NCBI RefSeq assembly: GCF_021654135.1
Contig: NZ_JAKGSD010000006.1
Span: 107,025-171,024 of the forward strand
Origin: Amycolatopsis tucumanensis
Lineage (GTDB): Bacteria > Actinomycetota > Actinomycetes > Mycobacteriales > Pseudonocardiaceae
Length of the DNA: 64,000 bases
Direction: 5' to 3'
The notes beneath the pieces were generated by a model. It saw only the letters and a program-made list of their open reading frames with translations, had not been told where the DNA came from and did no database searches. A program made the position numbers and the translations under genes. The stretch's first letter is position 1. Each line of letters opens with the position of its first letter. This document shows positions 52,560 through 60,939 of the stretch, in pieces.

Positions 52560-53894
52560 TCAGGGCCGTGAGTCGACCGTTCGAGCGAAATCCGACCGCG
52601 GCCGCGCGCCCAGCACCAGCGCGACGAGCGCCCCGGCGAGCATGCAGGCGCCGACGACCCACAGGCCGGTCCGCTGCGACCCGGTCAGGTCCCGCAGCCA
52701 GCCCGTCACGTACGGCGCGGCGAAGCCGGAGATGTTGCCCAGCGAGTTGATCAGCGCGATGCCGCCCGCGGCCGCCGCGCCGGAGAGGAACGTCGAGGGC
52801 AGCGCCCAGAACGTCGGCAGCGCCGCGCACACCCCCACGGCGCAGATCGTCACCGCGACCATCGCCGCGTACGGGTTGCCCAGGTACAGCGCGACCGGGA
52901 TGGCCACGCCGCCGACGATCATCGGCAGCGCGACGTGCCACTTCCGCTCCCGCGTGCGGTCGCCGTGCCGCGCCCAGAAGACCATCACCACCGCGGCGAT
53001 GACGTACGGGATCGCGGTGACCAGCCCGGCCTGCACGGTGGACAGCTTCGTGCCGAACTCCTGGCCGAACCCGGCGATGATCGTCGGCAGGAAGAAGCCC
53101 AGCGCGTACAGGCCGTAGGCGATCGCGAAGTACACGAATGCCAGGCCGAGGATGCGCGGGTGGGTCAGCGCCTTGCGCAGCGGCCAGTGGTGCTCGGCCT
53201 CGGTCGCCTTGCGCTCGTTGTCCAGTTCGGTCGTCAGCCAGCGGCGCTCGTCCTCGGTGAGCCACTTCGCCTGCTCCGGGCGGTCGGTCAGGTAGAACCA
53301 GGTCGCGAACGCGAGCAGGATCGCCGGGATGCCCTCGACGAGGAACATGAACCGCCACCCGGACAGCCCGAACACGCCGTGCCCGTGCGCGATCAGCAGG
53401 CTGGACACGGTCGCCCCGATCGCCGACGACACCGGCACGGCGGCCATGAACAGGGCGACGGCCTTGGCCCGCTGAGCCGCCGGGAACCAGTACGTCAGGT
53501 ACAGGATGATGCCGGGGAAGAAGCCCGCCTCGGCGACGCCGAGCAGGAACCGCATGATCACCAGCGTCGTGGGGTTGGGCACGAACGCCAGCGCCGTCGC
53601 GACGATCCCCCAGGTGATCATGATCCGGGCCAGCCACCGGCGCGCGCCGAACCGGTGCAGCGCCAGGTTGCTGGGCACCTCGAGCGTCAGGTAGCCGAGG
53701 AAGAAGATCCCGGAGGCGAACCCGAACGCGGTCGCGGTCAGGCCGAGCTCGGTGTTCATCCCGTTCGGCCCCGCGAAGCCGATGTTGACGCGGTCCAGGT
53801 AGTTCACGAAGTACAGCAGGGCAAGGAAGGGCATGATCCGCAGCGCGACCTTGCCCAGCACGCGGTCACCCTCGGCGATGGTCCTCGTCGACAT
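52560..53894 (-). CDS. MFS transporter, anion:cation symporter (phthalate/tartrate permease) type
   Basis: 444 residues. ALLYFVNYLDRVNIGFAGPN is the ACS-family signature in helix 1, followed by GYLTLEVPSNLALHRFGARR and GVAEAGFFPGIILYLTYWFP. Members import organic acids such as phthalate, tartrate, glucarate or pantothenate precursors; the substrate here is unknown. ATG at 53894. The kinase-like gene ends 32 bp upstream on the same strand. Confidence 0.9.
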   Translation of the reverse strand: MSTRTIAEGDRVLGKVALRIMPFLALLYFVNYLDRVNIGFAGPNGMNTELGLTATAFGFASGIFFLGYLTLEVPSNLALHRFGARRWLARIMITWGIVATALAFVPNPTTLVIMRFLLGVAEAGFFPGIILYLTYWFPAAQRAKAVALFMAAVPVSSAIGATVSSLLIAHGHGVFGLSGWRFMFLVEGIPAILLAFATWFYLTDRPEQAKWLTEDERRWLTTELDNERKATEAEHHWPLRKALTHPRILGLAFVYFAIAYGLYALGFFLPTIIAGFGQEFGTKLSTVQAGLVTAIPYVIAAVVMVFWARHGDRTRERKWHVALPMIVGGVAIPVALYLGNPYAAMVAVTICAVGVCAALPTFWALPSTFLSGAAAAGGIALINSLGNISGFAAPYVTGWLRDLTGSQRTGLWVVGACMLAGALVALVLGARPRSDFARTVDSRP

Positions 53895-53926
53895 CCCCGC
53901 ATTGCATGCCACGTTCGAGTGGTTCG

Positions 53927-54964
53927 TCAAGATCTGCCCAGAACACGTTCGATCTCGTGGCGCGGGTACGGCGTCATCCGGCTCTCGGTGTGCAGGCGGA
54001 AGTAGAAGTCGTTGACGAGCGCGGCGACCGGCGCGTGCCGTCGCACGACGTCCGCCGCCGCGGGTGGCAGCGCGGGGAGGTCGCCGGTGCGGATGGCCGT
54101 GTTGCGCAGCGGGACGTCGGCGATGCCGCCGAGTGCGCGCACGATCCAGTTCACCAGGTGGGTGAGCACGTAGCTCCGGTCGTGGGTCGCGTGGTCGGCG
54201 AGGAACCGGCGCTCGGCGGTGGTGAGGTCGAACCGGGACGCGGCCGCCAGCCCGAAGTCGGTGAGGTAGAGCCGTTCGCCGTCGGTGAGGGTGTTGCCGA
54301 AGTGCGCGTCGAAGTGCCACAACCCGAGCCGGCTCAGCGACCGCGTGATGCCGGTCAGGTCCCGTTCGGCCATCCCGCACGCGCCCTCGTGCATCCAGCC
54401 GTGCAGGTCGTGCGGCACGTGTTCGAGGAACAGCACCAGGTCGGCCGGCGCCGCGGCGAGCGCCTCCAGCCGCCGCCGCACGCCCGGGTGGCCGTGCCAG
54501 AACGCGACCCGCTCCGCCCGCTCGGCCGCGGTCGGCACCGGCCGCGGCCCGGCGTCGAGGACGCGCCAGTGGTGCAGCAGCAGGAAGTTCTCGCTGCCGC
54601 CGGCGAGCACGTCGTCGCTGGTCAGCACGTGCGCGGCCAGTTCGCGCCAGGCCCCGCCGCCTGCCGAGCCGACCCCGTAGTGCGACCACACCGGCAGCCC
54701 GTAGTGGTCGGCGGTCGAACCCGGGCGCGCCAGCTCGACCTCGGTGACCGGCACCCGCTTCACGAAGACCGGCACCCCGCCGACGTCGGCGAGCCAGGTG
54801 GTGCCGCCGATGCCCGCGCCGAGCGGCCGGGCGGACTCCAGCGACGCGGTCAGCCGCGGGTCGCTGAGCTGCGCCAACGCGGCGGAGACCCGGGCGTGGC
54901 GCGCCCGCCGGGCGCGGAGGGACTGCGACAACGGGATCTCCTCCAGCGGTCCGGGATCAACCAC
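53927..54964 (-). CDS. Protein kinase-like / phosphotransferase-fold protein
   Basis: 345 residues with kinase-fold landmarks: Gly-rich GAGIGGTTWLADVGG and Lys in VFVKRV near 68, hinge LFLEHVPHDLHGW, catalytic loop WHFDAHFGNTL (H-x-D-x4-N) near 218, and YLTDFGLA (DFG) near 234. It resembles aminoglycoside-phosphotransferase-like and bacterial serine/threonine-kinase-like proteins without a membrane domain. Substrate unknown. GTG at 54964 is 13 bp from the divergent SDR gene, so the promoters overlap. Confidence 0.8.
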   Translation of the reverse strand: MVDPGPLEEIPLSQSLRARRARHARVSAALAQLSDPRLTASLESARPLGAGIGGTTWLADVGGVPVFVKRVPVTEVELARPGSTADHYGLPVWSHYGVGSAGGGAWRELAAHVLTSDDVLAGGSENFLLLHHWRVLDAGPRPVPTAAERAERVAFWHGHPGVRRRLEALAAAPADLVLFLEHVPHDLHGWMHEGACGMAERDLTGITRSLSRLGLWHFDAHFGNTLTDGERLYLTDFGLAAASRFDLTTAERRFLADHATHDRSYVLTHLVNWIVRALGGIADVPLRNTAIRTGDLPALPPAAADVVRRHAPVAALVNDFYFRLHTESRMTPYPRHEIERVLGRS

Positions 54965-54977
54965 CTAACGTAGGGGC

Positions 54978-55661
54978 ATGCCGGAAAGTCCCCTCGCCAT
55001 CGTGACCGGTGCCTCCCGCGGGATCGGCGCCGCCGTCGCCCGCGCCCTCGCGCCTGCGTACCGCGTGCTGCTCGGCGGCCGCGACGTCGACGCGCTCGCC
55101 GAACAGGCCGCCGAGTCGGCGAACGCCGAGCCGTGGCCGGTGGACCTGAGCGACCTCGACGGCGTGCGCGCGGCGGTCGCCGGCATCGACCGCCTGGACG
55201 TGCTCGTCCACTCGGCGGGCACGGCTGAGCTGGGCACCGTCGAGCAGGCCGCGCCCTCGGCGTGGCGGAAGAACTTCGAGGTCAACGTCGTCGCCGTGGC
55301 GGAGCTGACCCGGCTGCTGCTGCCCGCGCTGCGGGCCGCGCACGGGCACGTGGTGATCATCAACTCCGGCCAGGGCCTGTCCGCCCGCGCCGGCTGGGGC
55401 CCGTACGCGGCGAGCAAGCACGCGGTCCGCGCGTTCGCCGACGCGTTGCGCGCCGAGGAGCCCGGCATCCGCGTCACCTCGGTCTACCCCGGCCGGACCG
55501 ACACCGAGATGCAGCAGGCGATCATCGCGGGCGAGGGCAAGGAGTACGCCCCGGACCAGTACCTCCGGCCGGATTCGGTCGCCGCGGCGGTGCTGTCCGC
55601 GGTCACCGCCGGCCCGGACGCGCACATCTCCGACGTGACCATCCGGCCCCGCCCGCACTAG
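54978..55661 (+). CDS. Short-chain dehydrogenase/reductase (SDR)
   Basis: 227 residues. NAD(P)-binding TGASRGIGAAVARAL at 10-24, DVLVHSAGTAELG (NAG variant HSAG), Ser in IINSGQGLS, and the catalytic YAASKH near 141. Classical SDR of the YciK/DltE-like short group; substrate unknown. Stop TAG shares CTAG with the convergent T7SS operon gene. Confidence 0.92.
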   Translation: MPESPLAIVTGASRGIGAAVARALAPAYRVLLGGRDVDALAEQAAESANAEPWPVDLSDLDGVRAAVAGIDRLDVLVHSAGTAELGTVEQAAPSAWRKNFEVNVVAVAELTRLLLPALRAAHGHVVIINSGQGLSARAGWGPYAASKHAVRAFADALRAEEPGIRVTSVYPGRTDTEMQQAIIAGEGKEYAPDQYLRPDSVAAAVLSAVTAGPDAHISDVTIRPRPH

Positions 55662-56080
55662 ACGTCGGGGCCGAGTGAGCCGACGAACTCGCGGAAGTCG
55701 CCGGCCAGCGCGTCGAACTCCGCGCGCGTGCAGGTCAGCACGGCGCGGACGACGGCGCGCTGTCCCGCCCCCTCGCCCATCGCGAGGTGGACCTCGCTGC
55801 GCACGAACGTTTCGTCGCCGACCGTGAACCGCAGTTCCTGCACGAAACCGCCGTCGCCGATCTCCTCACCGCTGAGCACGGTCACCTCGTCGGCCGTTTC
55901 GCGCAGTTCCTCCGCGGATTCGGCGGCGACCTCGCGCAACGGCGTGGCGACCGGCCACATCCCGCCGGTCAACATGATCCCGGCGGTGGCCGACCGCACC
56001 GCGGCGAAGGCGGCGTCCCGCGACGGCACCGGTTCCCAGCCGTCGGGCAGTCCGAAGTGGACCGGAACGGGCAGTGTCAT
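55658..56080 (-). CDS. T7SS-operon hypothetical protein
   Basis: 140 residues, soluble, with a beta-rich pattern: MTLPVPVHFGLPDGWEPVPS, FAAVRSATAGIMLTGGMW, ELRFTVGDETFVRSEVHLAM and VVRAVLTCTRAEFDALAGDF. Similar small proteins, somewhat like the LpqN/DUF1795 fold, often close WXG effector operons in Pseudonocardiales, and may act as chaperone or immunity protein; that role is inference. ATG overlaps the stop of the WXG gene (ATGA). Confidence 0.72.
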   Translation of the reverse strand: MTLPVPVHFGLPDGWEPVPSRDAAFAAVRSATAGIMLTGGMWPVATPLREVAAESAEELRETADEVTVLSGEEIGDGGFVQELRFTVGDETFVRSEVHLAMGEGAGQRAVVRAVLTCTRAEFDALAGDFREFVGSLGPDV

Positions 56081-57333
56081 CCGAACAACCCCTTGAGGGA
56101 CTTGCCGACGTCGGCGACGTCCTCGCCGAAGTCCTTGATGCCTTCGCCTGCGGCCTCGATGCCGTCGCCGACCGCGTTCGCGGCCGACTTCGCGGTCTCC
56201 GCGACCTTGTGCCCGTCGACCTGCAGGTCGAACCCGACCTCGCCGCCGATCCCGAGCGCCGCCCCGGCGTTGCCCTTGATGTGGAACTTGCCGTCCTCGC
56301 CCTTGCCGACGGTGAACCCGGCCTCGGCGCCGAGACCGGCCCAGCCCTCCGCTGTCGCGCCCGCCCCGACGCCGCCGACGTCGACGGCGCCACGCACGCT
56401 GCCGCGCGCCCCGGCGAACACGCCGGCCTTGGCCTCGACCACTTCCTTCGTGGCTTTGAGCCCGGCGCGGCCGCGGACGCCGAACATGCCTTCCGCCTTG
56501 CCGTCGAGACCGAGGACGCCGTAGTCGGCGCGGCCGGTCGCGGTGCTCTTGACGCCGTCGATGGTCTCGGCCTCCAGGATGAGGCCCTTGTTGTTCAGCG
56601 CCGCCTGGAGGTTGGTCTCGATGCCGACCATGGTCTCGACCTTGCCGGTGAGCGTCAGGTCGCCCTTCTGGAGCTTGCCCTCGGCGACCTGGTGCAGCAG
56701 GTAGGCGTAGTAGCGGTAGCGGCCCAGCTTGCCGTGCTCCGGCGGGATGAACTTGCTGCCGTTCTCCCACGTCTTGATCGACGAGCTGCCACTGGCGTCC
56801 CACCCGCTGGTGATCGCGTCGACGAGACCGCCGATCGCGCTGCCGGCCGCGGCCTCGATCGTGCCGATGACCCGCGCGGCGTCGACGGCTTCGCGTTCCA
56901 GCTGGTCACGCGCCCGGTCGAGCACTTCCCGCGCCTGCTGCTGGAGCTGCTCACCCTGCCGCACCGCTTCTTCCGCGGCGTCCTCGGCGGCTCGCTCGAG
57001 AGCGCGGCGGCCGTCGTTCCACAGCTCGATCGCCTCCCGGGCCTGCTCCTGCGCCCAGCGCAGCGTGTCGGCGTAGCGGCTCAGCCCGCCCGCGGCGGCC
57101 GCCAGGCTGTCGGCCGCCTTCAGCCACTGCGGAGGCAGCAGGTCGACCAGCTCGCCGAAGGCGTCGGAGGCCGCGCCCTGCCAGCCCGGCACGCCGAAGC
57201 CGGCCAGCCCGGAGCCGACGCCCTCGAACTGCTTCGCCTGGTCGAGCAGGGTGCGGACGTGCTCGACGATCGTGTCCGGAGAGCCGGGGACGAGCGCGCG
57301 GGGATCGTCGGTGGAGCCGAGCTCCGCGCTCAC
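56077..57333 (-). CDS. WXG-domain putative T7SS-secreted effector
   Basis: 418 residues. N-terminal WXG100-like domain (about 1-160): PDTIVEHVRTLLDQAKQFEG, WQG at 51-53, SRYADTLRWAQEQAREAIEL and a coiled Glu/Arg/Ala-rich helix to 145. The second half (about 185-390) is Gly-rich with alternating beta segments (GRADYGVLGLDGKAEGMFGV, GARGSVRGAVDVGGVGAGAT), like passenger domains of T7SS effectors with no named enzyme domain. Overlaps both neighbours by 4 nt. Confidence 0.8.
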   Translation of the reverse strand: MSAELGSTDDPRALVPGSPDTIVEHVRTLLDQAKQFEGVGSGLAGFGVPGWQGAASDAFGELVDLLPPQWLKAADSLAAAAGGLSRYADTLRWAQEQAREAIELWNDGRRALERAAEDAAEEAVRQGEQLQQQAREVLDRARDQLEREAVDAARVIGTIEAAAGSAIGGLVDAITSGWDASGSSSIKTWENGSKFIPPEHGKLGRYRYYAYLLHQVAEGKLQKGDLTLTGKVETMVGIETNLQAALNNKGLILEAETIDGVKSTATGRADYGVLGLDGKAEGMFGVRGRAGLKATKEVVEAKAGVFAGARGSVRGAVDVGGVGAGATAEGWAGLGAEAGFTVGKGEDGKFHIKGNAGAALGIGGEVGFDLQVDGHKVAETAKSAANAVGDGIEAAGEGIKDFGEDVADVGKSLKGLFG

Positions 57334-57626
57334 CGCCCGGCCCGGCGGATGGCGGCCTCGTTGTCGAGCTCGGTGCCCTGGAACAGCGTGGCCGTGTCCC
57401 GCAGCGCGGTGCCCGTCAGGCCGACCCGCTCCTGCAGCAAGCGCGCGGCGATGCGTGCCAGCCCGGTGAACTCGCCGAGCCTGCTCGCCAGAGCGGGGTC
57501 GCCGTAGACGTCCGCCGTCGCCACGATCCCGGCGAGCGGCGAATCGTCCAATTTGGCCAGTACGTCACCTAAGTGACCTGCGGCTTTGTTCAGCTCATCC
57601 GGCTCGGCGTCAAGAACTCCCCACAC
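57330..57626 (-). CDS. EspC/DUF2580-like type VII secretion partner
   Basis: 98 residues: LDAEPDELNKAAGHLGDVLA helix, a short loop, and a second helix GEFTGLARIAARLLQERVGL ending DTATLFQGTELDNEAAIRRA. The L-x-AAGHLGDV start and A-T-x-F/Y near the end suit the ESX-1-associated EspC-like group. Start codon GTG at 57626. First gene of the three-gene T7SS effector operon. Confidence 0.72.
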   Translation of the reverse strand: MWGVLDAEPDELNKAAGHLGDVLAKLDDSPLAGIVATADVYGDPALASRLGEFTGLARIAARLLQERVGLTGTALRDTATLFQGTELDNEAAIRRAGR

Positions 57627-57701
57627 GTGCTCCGATGTAAGCCAGCGGGCGGGAACGGGCGGTGAACGAGCGTGTGAGCGGGGGTGAACCGGCCGCGAAG
57701 A

Positions 57702-58250
57702 TCAAGATCGCGCGATTCCGTTGTGCAACGTTTTGACCACGGTGTCCACAATGCCGTGCCGGGGCACGCCGGACAGCTCGCCCTCGGTGTGCCCGGTGTA
57801 CACCAGCGCCCACAGCACGCGCTGGATCCACTGTGGAGTGAGCCCGGGGTCGAACACGCCCTCCGCCTGCCCGCGTTCGATGAGGGCGATCACCGGATCG
57901 TCCGGCGGCGTGCCGCCGTCCGGGCCGTGCTCGGCCAGCACCCGCGGGTCGCCGAACAGGAAGACCAGCCGGTCCCCGACCGCCACCATCGCGGCGACCA
58001 GCCTGCGCATGGCGTCCAGCGCCGGTCCCCGGTCGATGGCGGCGTCGGCGACGGAGGCCTCGATGGCGGCGATCGAGTCCTCGACCGCGGCCTTGATCAG
58101 GGTCGCGCGATCCGGGAAGTAGCGGTGCAGGGTGGTCCGCCCGACCCCGGCCGCGTCGGCGATCTCGGCGAGTTTGGCCTGGTAGTCGCGACCGAGGAGG
58201 GTCGCGGCGGCGCTGAGGATGGCGCTGCGGGTCCGGTCGCGGGTGCTCAC
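57702..58250 (-). CDS. TetR-family regulator of the NmrA-like gene
   Basis: 182 residues. HTH over residues 8-55 with KLAEIADAAGVGRTTLHRYF as recognition helix, and a TetR_C ligand domain. It diverges from the NmrA-family gene with a perfect 8+8 bp inverted repeat between them, so it most likely represses that gene and itself. Start at 58250. Confidence 0.9.
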   Translation of the reverse strand: MSTRDRTRSAILSAAATLLGRDYQAKLAEIADAAGVGRTTLHRYFPDRATLIKAAVEDSIAAIEASVADAAIDRGPALDAMRRLVAAMVAVGDRLVFLFGDPRVLAEHGPDGGTPPDDPVIALIERGQAEGVFDPGLTPQWIQRVLWALVYTGHTEGELSGVPRHGIVDTVVKTLHNGIARS

Positions 58251-58296
58251 GGCGACAAACTACCGCCTTGCCATATTGGGTCGCGGGAGTACTGTT

Positions 58297-58316
58297 GTGG
58301 AACACAGATGTTCCAC
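58297..58316. promoter_or_regulatory. TetR operator GTGGAACA-N4-TGTTCCAC
   Basis: Exact 8-bp arms at 58297-58304 and 58309-58316 in the 81-bp region between divergent tetR and the NmrA-family gene, 15 nt before the latter's start. Size and position suit one TetR dimer. Confidence 0.75.
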
Positions 58317-58331
58317 TCTGGGGAGGGCGAA

Positions 58332-59138
58332 ATGCGAATCCTGGTGACCGGCGCGACGGGCAACGTGGGCAGGCTGGTGGTGGACGAGCTGCTCGCCGCG
58401 GGCGCGTCCGAGGTGCGGGCGCTCACCACCGATCCGGTGCGGGCCGCGCTGCCGCCCGAGGTGGAGGTCGTCGAGGGCTACCTCGGGCGCGTCGAGACGC
58501 TGCCCCGCGCGCTGGAGGGCGTGGACCGGATGTACCTGGCGCCGCTGACCCGGACGGTGCGGGAGGTGACCGAGCTGGCCAGGGAGGCCGGCGTGACGCG
58601 GATCGTCGACCTCGCCGGGCCGGAGGGCAGCTGGTGGTACGACATCGAGAAGGCGGTCGAGCACTCCGGCATCCCGTGGACGCACCTGGAAGCCGGCGAG
58701 TTCATGACGAACACGACGATCTGGGCCGACCAGATCCGGAGCCGCGGCGAGGTGCGCGAGGCGTACCCGCGGGCGGCGAACGCGCCGATCGCGCTGGAGG
58801 ACATCGCGGCCGTCGCGGCGAAGGCCCTGCTGGAGGACGGCCACGAAGGCGCGGCGTACGGGCTGACCGGGCCGGAGACGCTCACCCGCGCGGAGCTGGT
58901 GGAGCAGATCGGGCAGGCGCTGGGGCGGGAGATCCCGCTGGTCGAGGTCTCCCACGCGGACGCACTGGCCGACCTGACGGAGACGATGGGCGCGGACGCG
59001 GCCGCCTGGTACCTGGACGGTTGCGCCGAGATGGCGGAGCACCCGCAGCCGGTTTCGCCTGCGGTGTCGCAGGTGCTGGGCCGCCCGGGCATGAGGTTCG
59101 CCGAGTGGGCGGCCGCGCACGCGTCGTTGTTCCGCTAG
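58332..59138 (+). CDS. NmrA-like NAD(P)H-binding oxidoreductase
   Basis: 268 residues. Rossmann motif MRILVTGATGNVGRLVVDEL at 1-20, then RMYLAPLTRTVREVTELARE, RIVDLAGPEGSWWYDIEKAV, LEAGEFMTNTTIWADQI, and EAYPRAANAPIALEDIAAVA, as in atypical SDR proteins of the NmrA/QOR2 type that act as quinone or azo reductases or as redox sensors. GGGAGG at 58321 supports ATG at 58332. Its last 35 codons recur as decayed copies downstream. Confidence 0.92.
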   Translation: MRILVTGATGNVGRLVVDELLAAGASEVRALTTDPVRAALPPEVEVVEGYLGRVETLPRALEGVDRMYLAPLTRTVREVTELAREAGVTRIVDLAGPEGSWWYDIEKAVEHSGIPWTHLEAGEFMTNTTIWADQIRSRGEVREAYPRAANAPIALEDIAAVAAKALLEDGHEGAAYGLTGPETLTRAELVEQIGQALGREIPLVEVSHADALADLTETMGADAAAWYLDGCAEMAEHPQPVSPAVSQVLGRPGMRFAEWAAAHASLFR

Positions 59139-59625
59139 GCGGGGCGCGCGGTTGGCGGCGCGCGCCGAGTGGACGGACGTGCCGCGGCCGCGAACGCTGG
59201 GCGGGCGTGAGGTTCGCCGAGTGGGCGACCGCGCACGCGTCGTTGTCCGTGCGGCTCGCGAGGTGCGGCCGCATCGCGGGTGCTGGGCCGCCCGGGGTTG
59301 TCGTTCGCGGAGTGGGCGGCCACCCACGTGTCGTTGTTCCACTAGGCGCGCAAGCGCGCGGCGGCGCCGAGGTGGCGGAGTATCCGCAGCCGATCTCGCC
59401 CGCGGCGTCTAGGGTGTCCGGGCACGGCCCACGCCGAGTGGGCGGCCGCGCGCCTCGTTGACCGTCAGGCGCGCAAGCGTGCGGCGACCTCACGGGTGCT
59501 GGGCCGCCCGGGCATTCCGTTCGTCGAGTGGGCGGTCGCGCACGCGTCGTTGTTCCACTAGGCCACGCAAGCGGGTGGCGGCGCCGAGGTGGCCGAGCGC
59601 CCCGCAGCCAGTCTCGCCTGCGGTG
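59139..59625 (+). repeat. Decayed tandem copies of the NmrA-gene 3' end
   Basis: This 487-bp gap holds four to five broken copies of the last ~110 bp of the preceding gene. Blocks GGTGCTGGGCCGCCCGGG and CACGCGTCGTTGTTCCACTA recur. Approximate copies: 59204-59250, 59273-59347, 59370-59465, 59487-59563 and 59583-59640. The phrase CTAGGCGCGCAAGCGCGCGG appears at 59342 and again at 59626, where it encodes the C-terminus of the convergent amidohydrolase. Stops and frame changes show they are not translated. Confidence 0.8.
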
Positions 59626-60930
59626 CTAGGCGCGCAAGCGCGCGGCCGCATCGCGGGCGGCGGACTGGACCTTGCCGCGGTCGACGTGCACCGGCTCCCG
59701 GTCCGACACCACCTGTTCGCCTGCCACCCAGACGTCCCGGACCTGCCGCGACCCCGACGCCCACACCAGGTTCGAGATCACCTGCTCGTCCGGCTCGTCC
59801 AGGCCGGTCGCGAACGCCGGGCCGTCCGGGTCCACGTGCACGAAGTCGGCCCAGCGGCCGGGCTCCAGCGCGCCGATGTCGGTCCGGCTCAGCGCGTCCG
59901 CGCCGCCGCGGGTGGCCAGCAGCAGCGCGTCCTTCGCCCGCAGCGCGGTCGAGTCCTGTGTGGACAGCCGGGCGAGCATCGCGGAGAGCTGGACCTCCTC
60001 CCACAGGTCGAGGTCGTCGTTGCTGGCCGGGCCGTCCGTGCCGAGCCCGACCGCGACCGCCGCCGCCCGCAGGTCCGTCAGCCGCGCGATGCCGGACGCC
60101 AGCTTCGCGTTCGACCCCGGGCAGTGCGCCACCCCGGTCCCGCGCGCGGCGAACAACGCGATGTCCTGATCGGACAGGTGGACGGCGTGCGCGGCGAGTA
60201 CCCGCCCGCCCAGCATGCCGACCTCCTCCAGCAGTTGCGGCACCGAGCCGAACTCCGCGCGCTGCCGGGCGTCCTCGTCCGCCGCCTCGGCCACGTGGAT
60301 CTGCACCAGCGCACCCCGCGCCGCGGCGGATTCGGTGACCTGCCGCAGCGCCTCGACCGGCAGCATGTACGCCGAATGCGGCGCGTAGGACAGCTCGATC
60401 CGCTCACCGGGGCCGAACCGCAGACCGTCGGCGTCGATCCAGCGGTCCGCCACCTCGATCATGCGCCGCCAGTCGACGCCGGGCAGGTCGATGATCGGGC
60501 CGCCGAGCACCGCCCGCGCACCGGTCTCCAGCACCGCCTCGGCCATCTGCTCGGCGAAGAAGTACATCTCCGCGCTCGTGGTGACGCCGTGCCGGAGCAT
60601 CTCGACCGAACCGAGCAGCATCCCGGCACGCACGTCCTCCGCGCGCAGCTTCGCCTCGGCAGGCCAGATGATCTCGTTGAGCCAGCGCAACAGCGGCAGG
60701 TCGCCGCCCATGCCGCGGAGCAGGGTCATCGGGCTGTGCGCGTGCGCGTTGATCAGGCCGGGCAGCAGGATCCCGGTCAGCTCGGTGACCGGCAGATCGC
60801 CGGGCGCCTCGGCCGCGGGACCGCAGAACGTGATTCGCCCGTCGTCGCCGACGTCCACCACGCCGTCCCGGATGACCGAGCAGGCCGGATCGCAGGGCAG
60901 GACGACGGGGGCGCGGAAGCGTTGCGGCAT
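59626..60930 (-). CDS. Amidohydrolase, TrzA/MtaD/SsnA-type deaminase
   Basis: 434 residues. Metal ligands in INAHAHSPMTLLRG (HxH near 62), VQIHVAEAADED (His near 212), LAAHAVHLSD (His near 248) and GLGTDGPASNDDLDLWEEV (Asp near 298). Close to 5-methylthioadenosine/S-adenosylhomocysteine deaminases and related cytosine/guanine deaminases; substrate not certain. The last few residues, RDAAARLRA, lie in the repeat shared with the decayed array. Confidence 0.9.
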   Translation of the reverse strand: MPQRFRAPVVLPCDPACSVIRDGVVDVGDDGRITFCGPAAEAPGDLPVTELTGILLPGLINAHAHSPMTLLRGMGGDLPLLRWLNEIIWPAEAKLRAEDVRAGMLLGSVEMLRHGVTTSAEMYFFAEQMAEAVLETGARAVLGGPIIDLPGVDWRRMIEVADRWIDADGLRFGPGERIELSYAPHSAYMLPVEALRQVTESAAARGALVQIHVAEAADEDARQRAEFGSVPQLLEEVGMLGGRVLAAHAVHLSDQDIALFAARGTGVAHCPGSNAKLASGIARLTDLRAAAVAVGLGTDGPASNDDLDLWEEVQLSAMLARLSTQDSTALRAKDALLLATRGGADALSRTDIGALEPGRWADFVHVDPDGPAFATGLDEPDEQVISNLVWASGSRQVRDVWVAGEQVVSDREPVHVDRGKVQSAARDAAARLRA

Positions 60931-60939
60931 CCTGGGATT

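Noticed and set aside
59152..59412. Open frames in the decayed repeat as a real gene
   Set aside because: They arise from broken copies of the NmrA 3' end, with no start site signal or domain.
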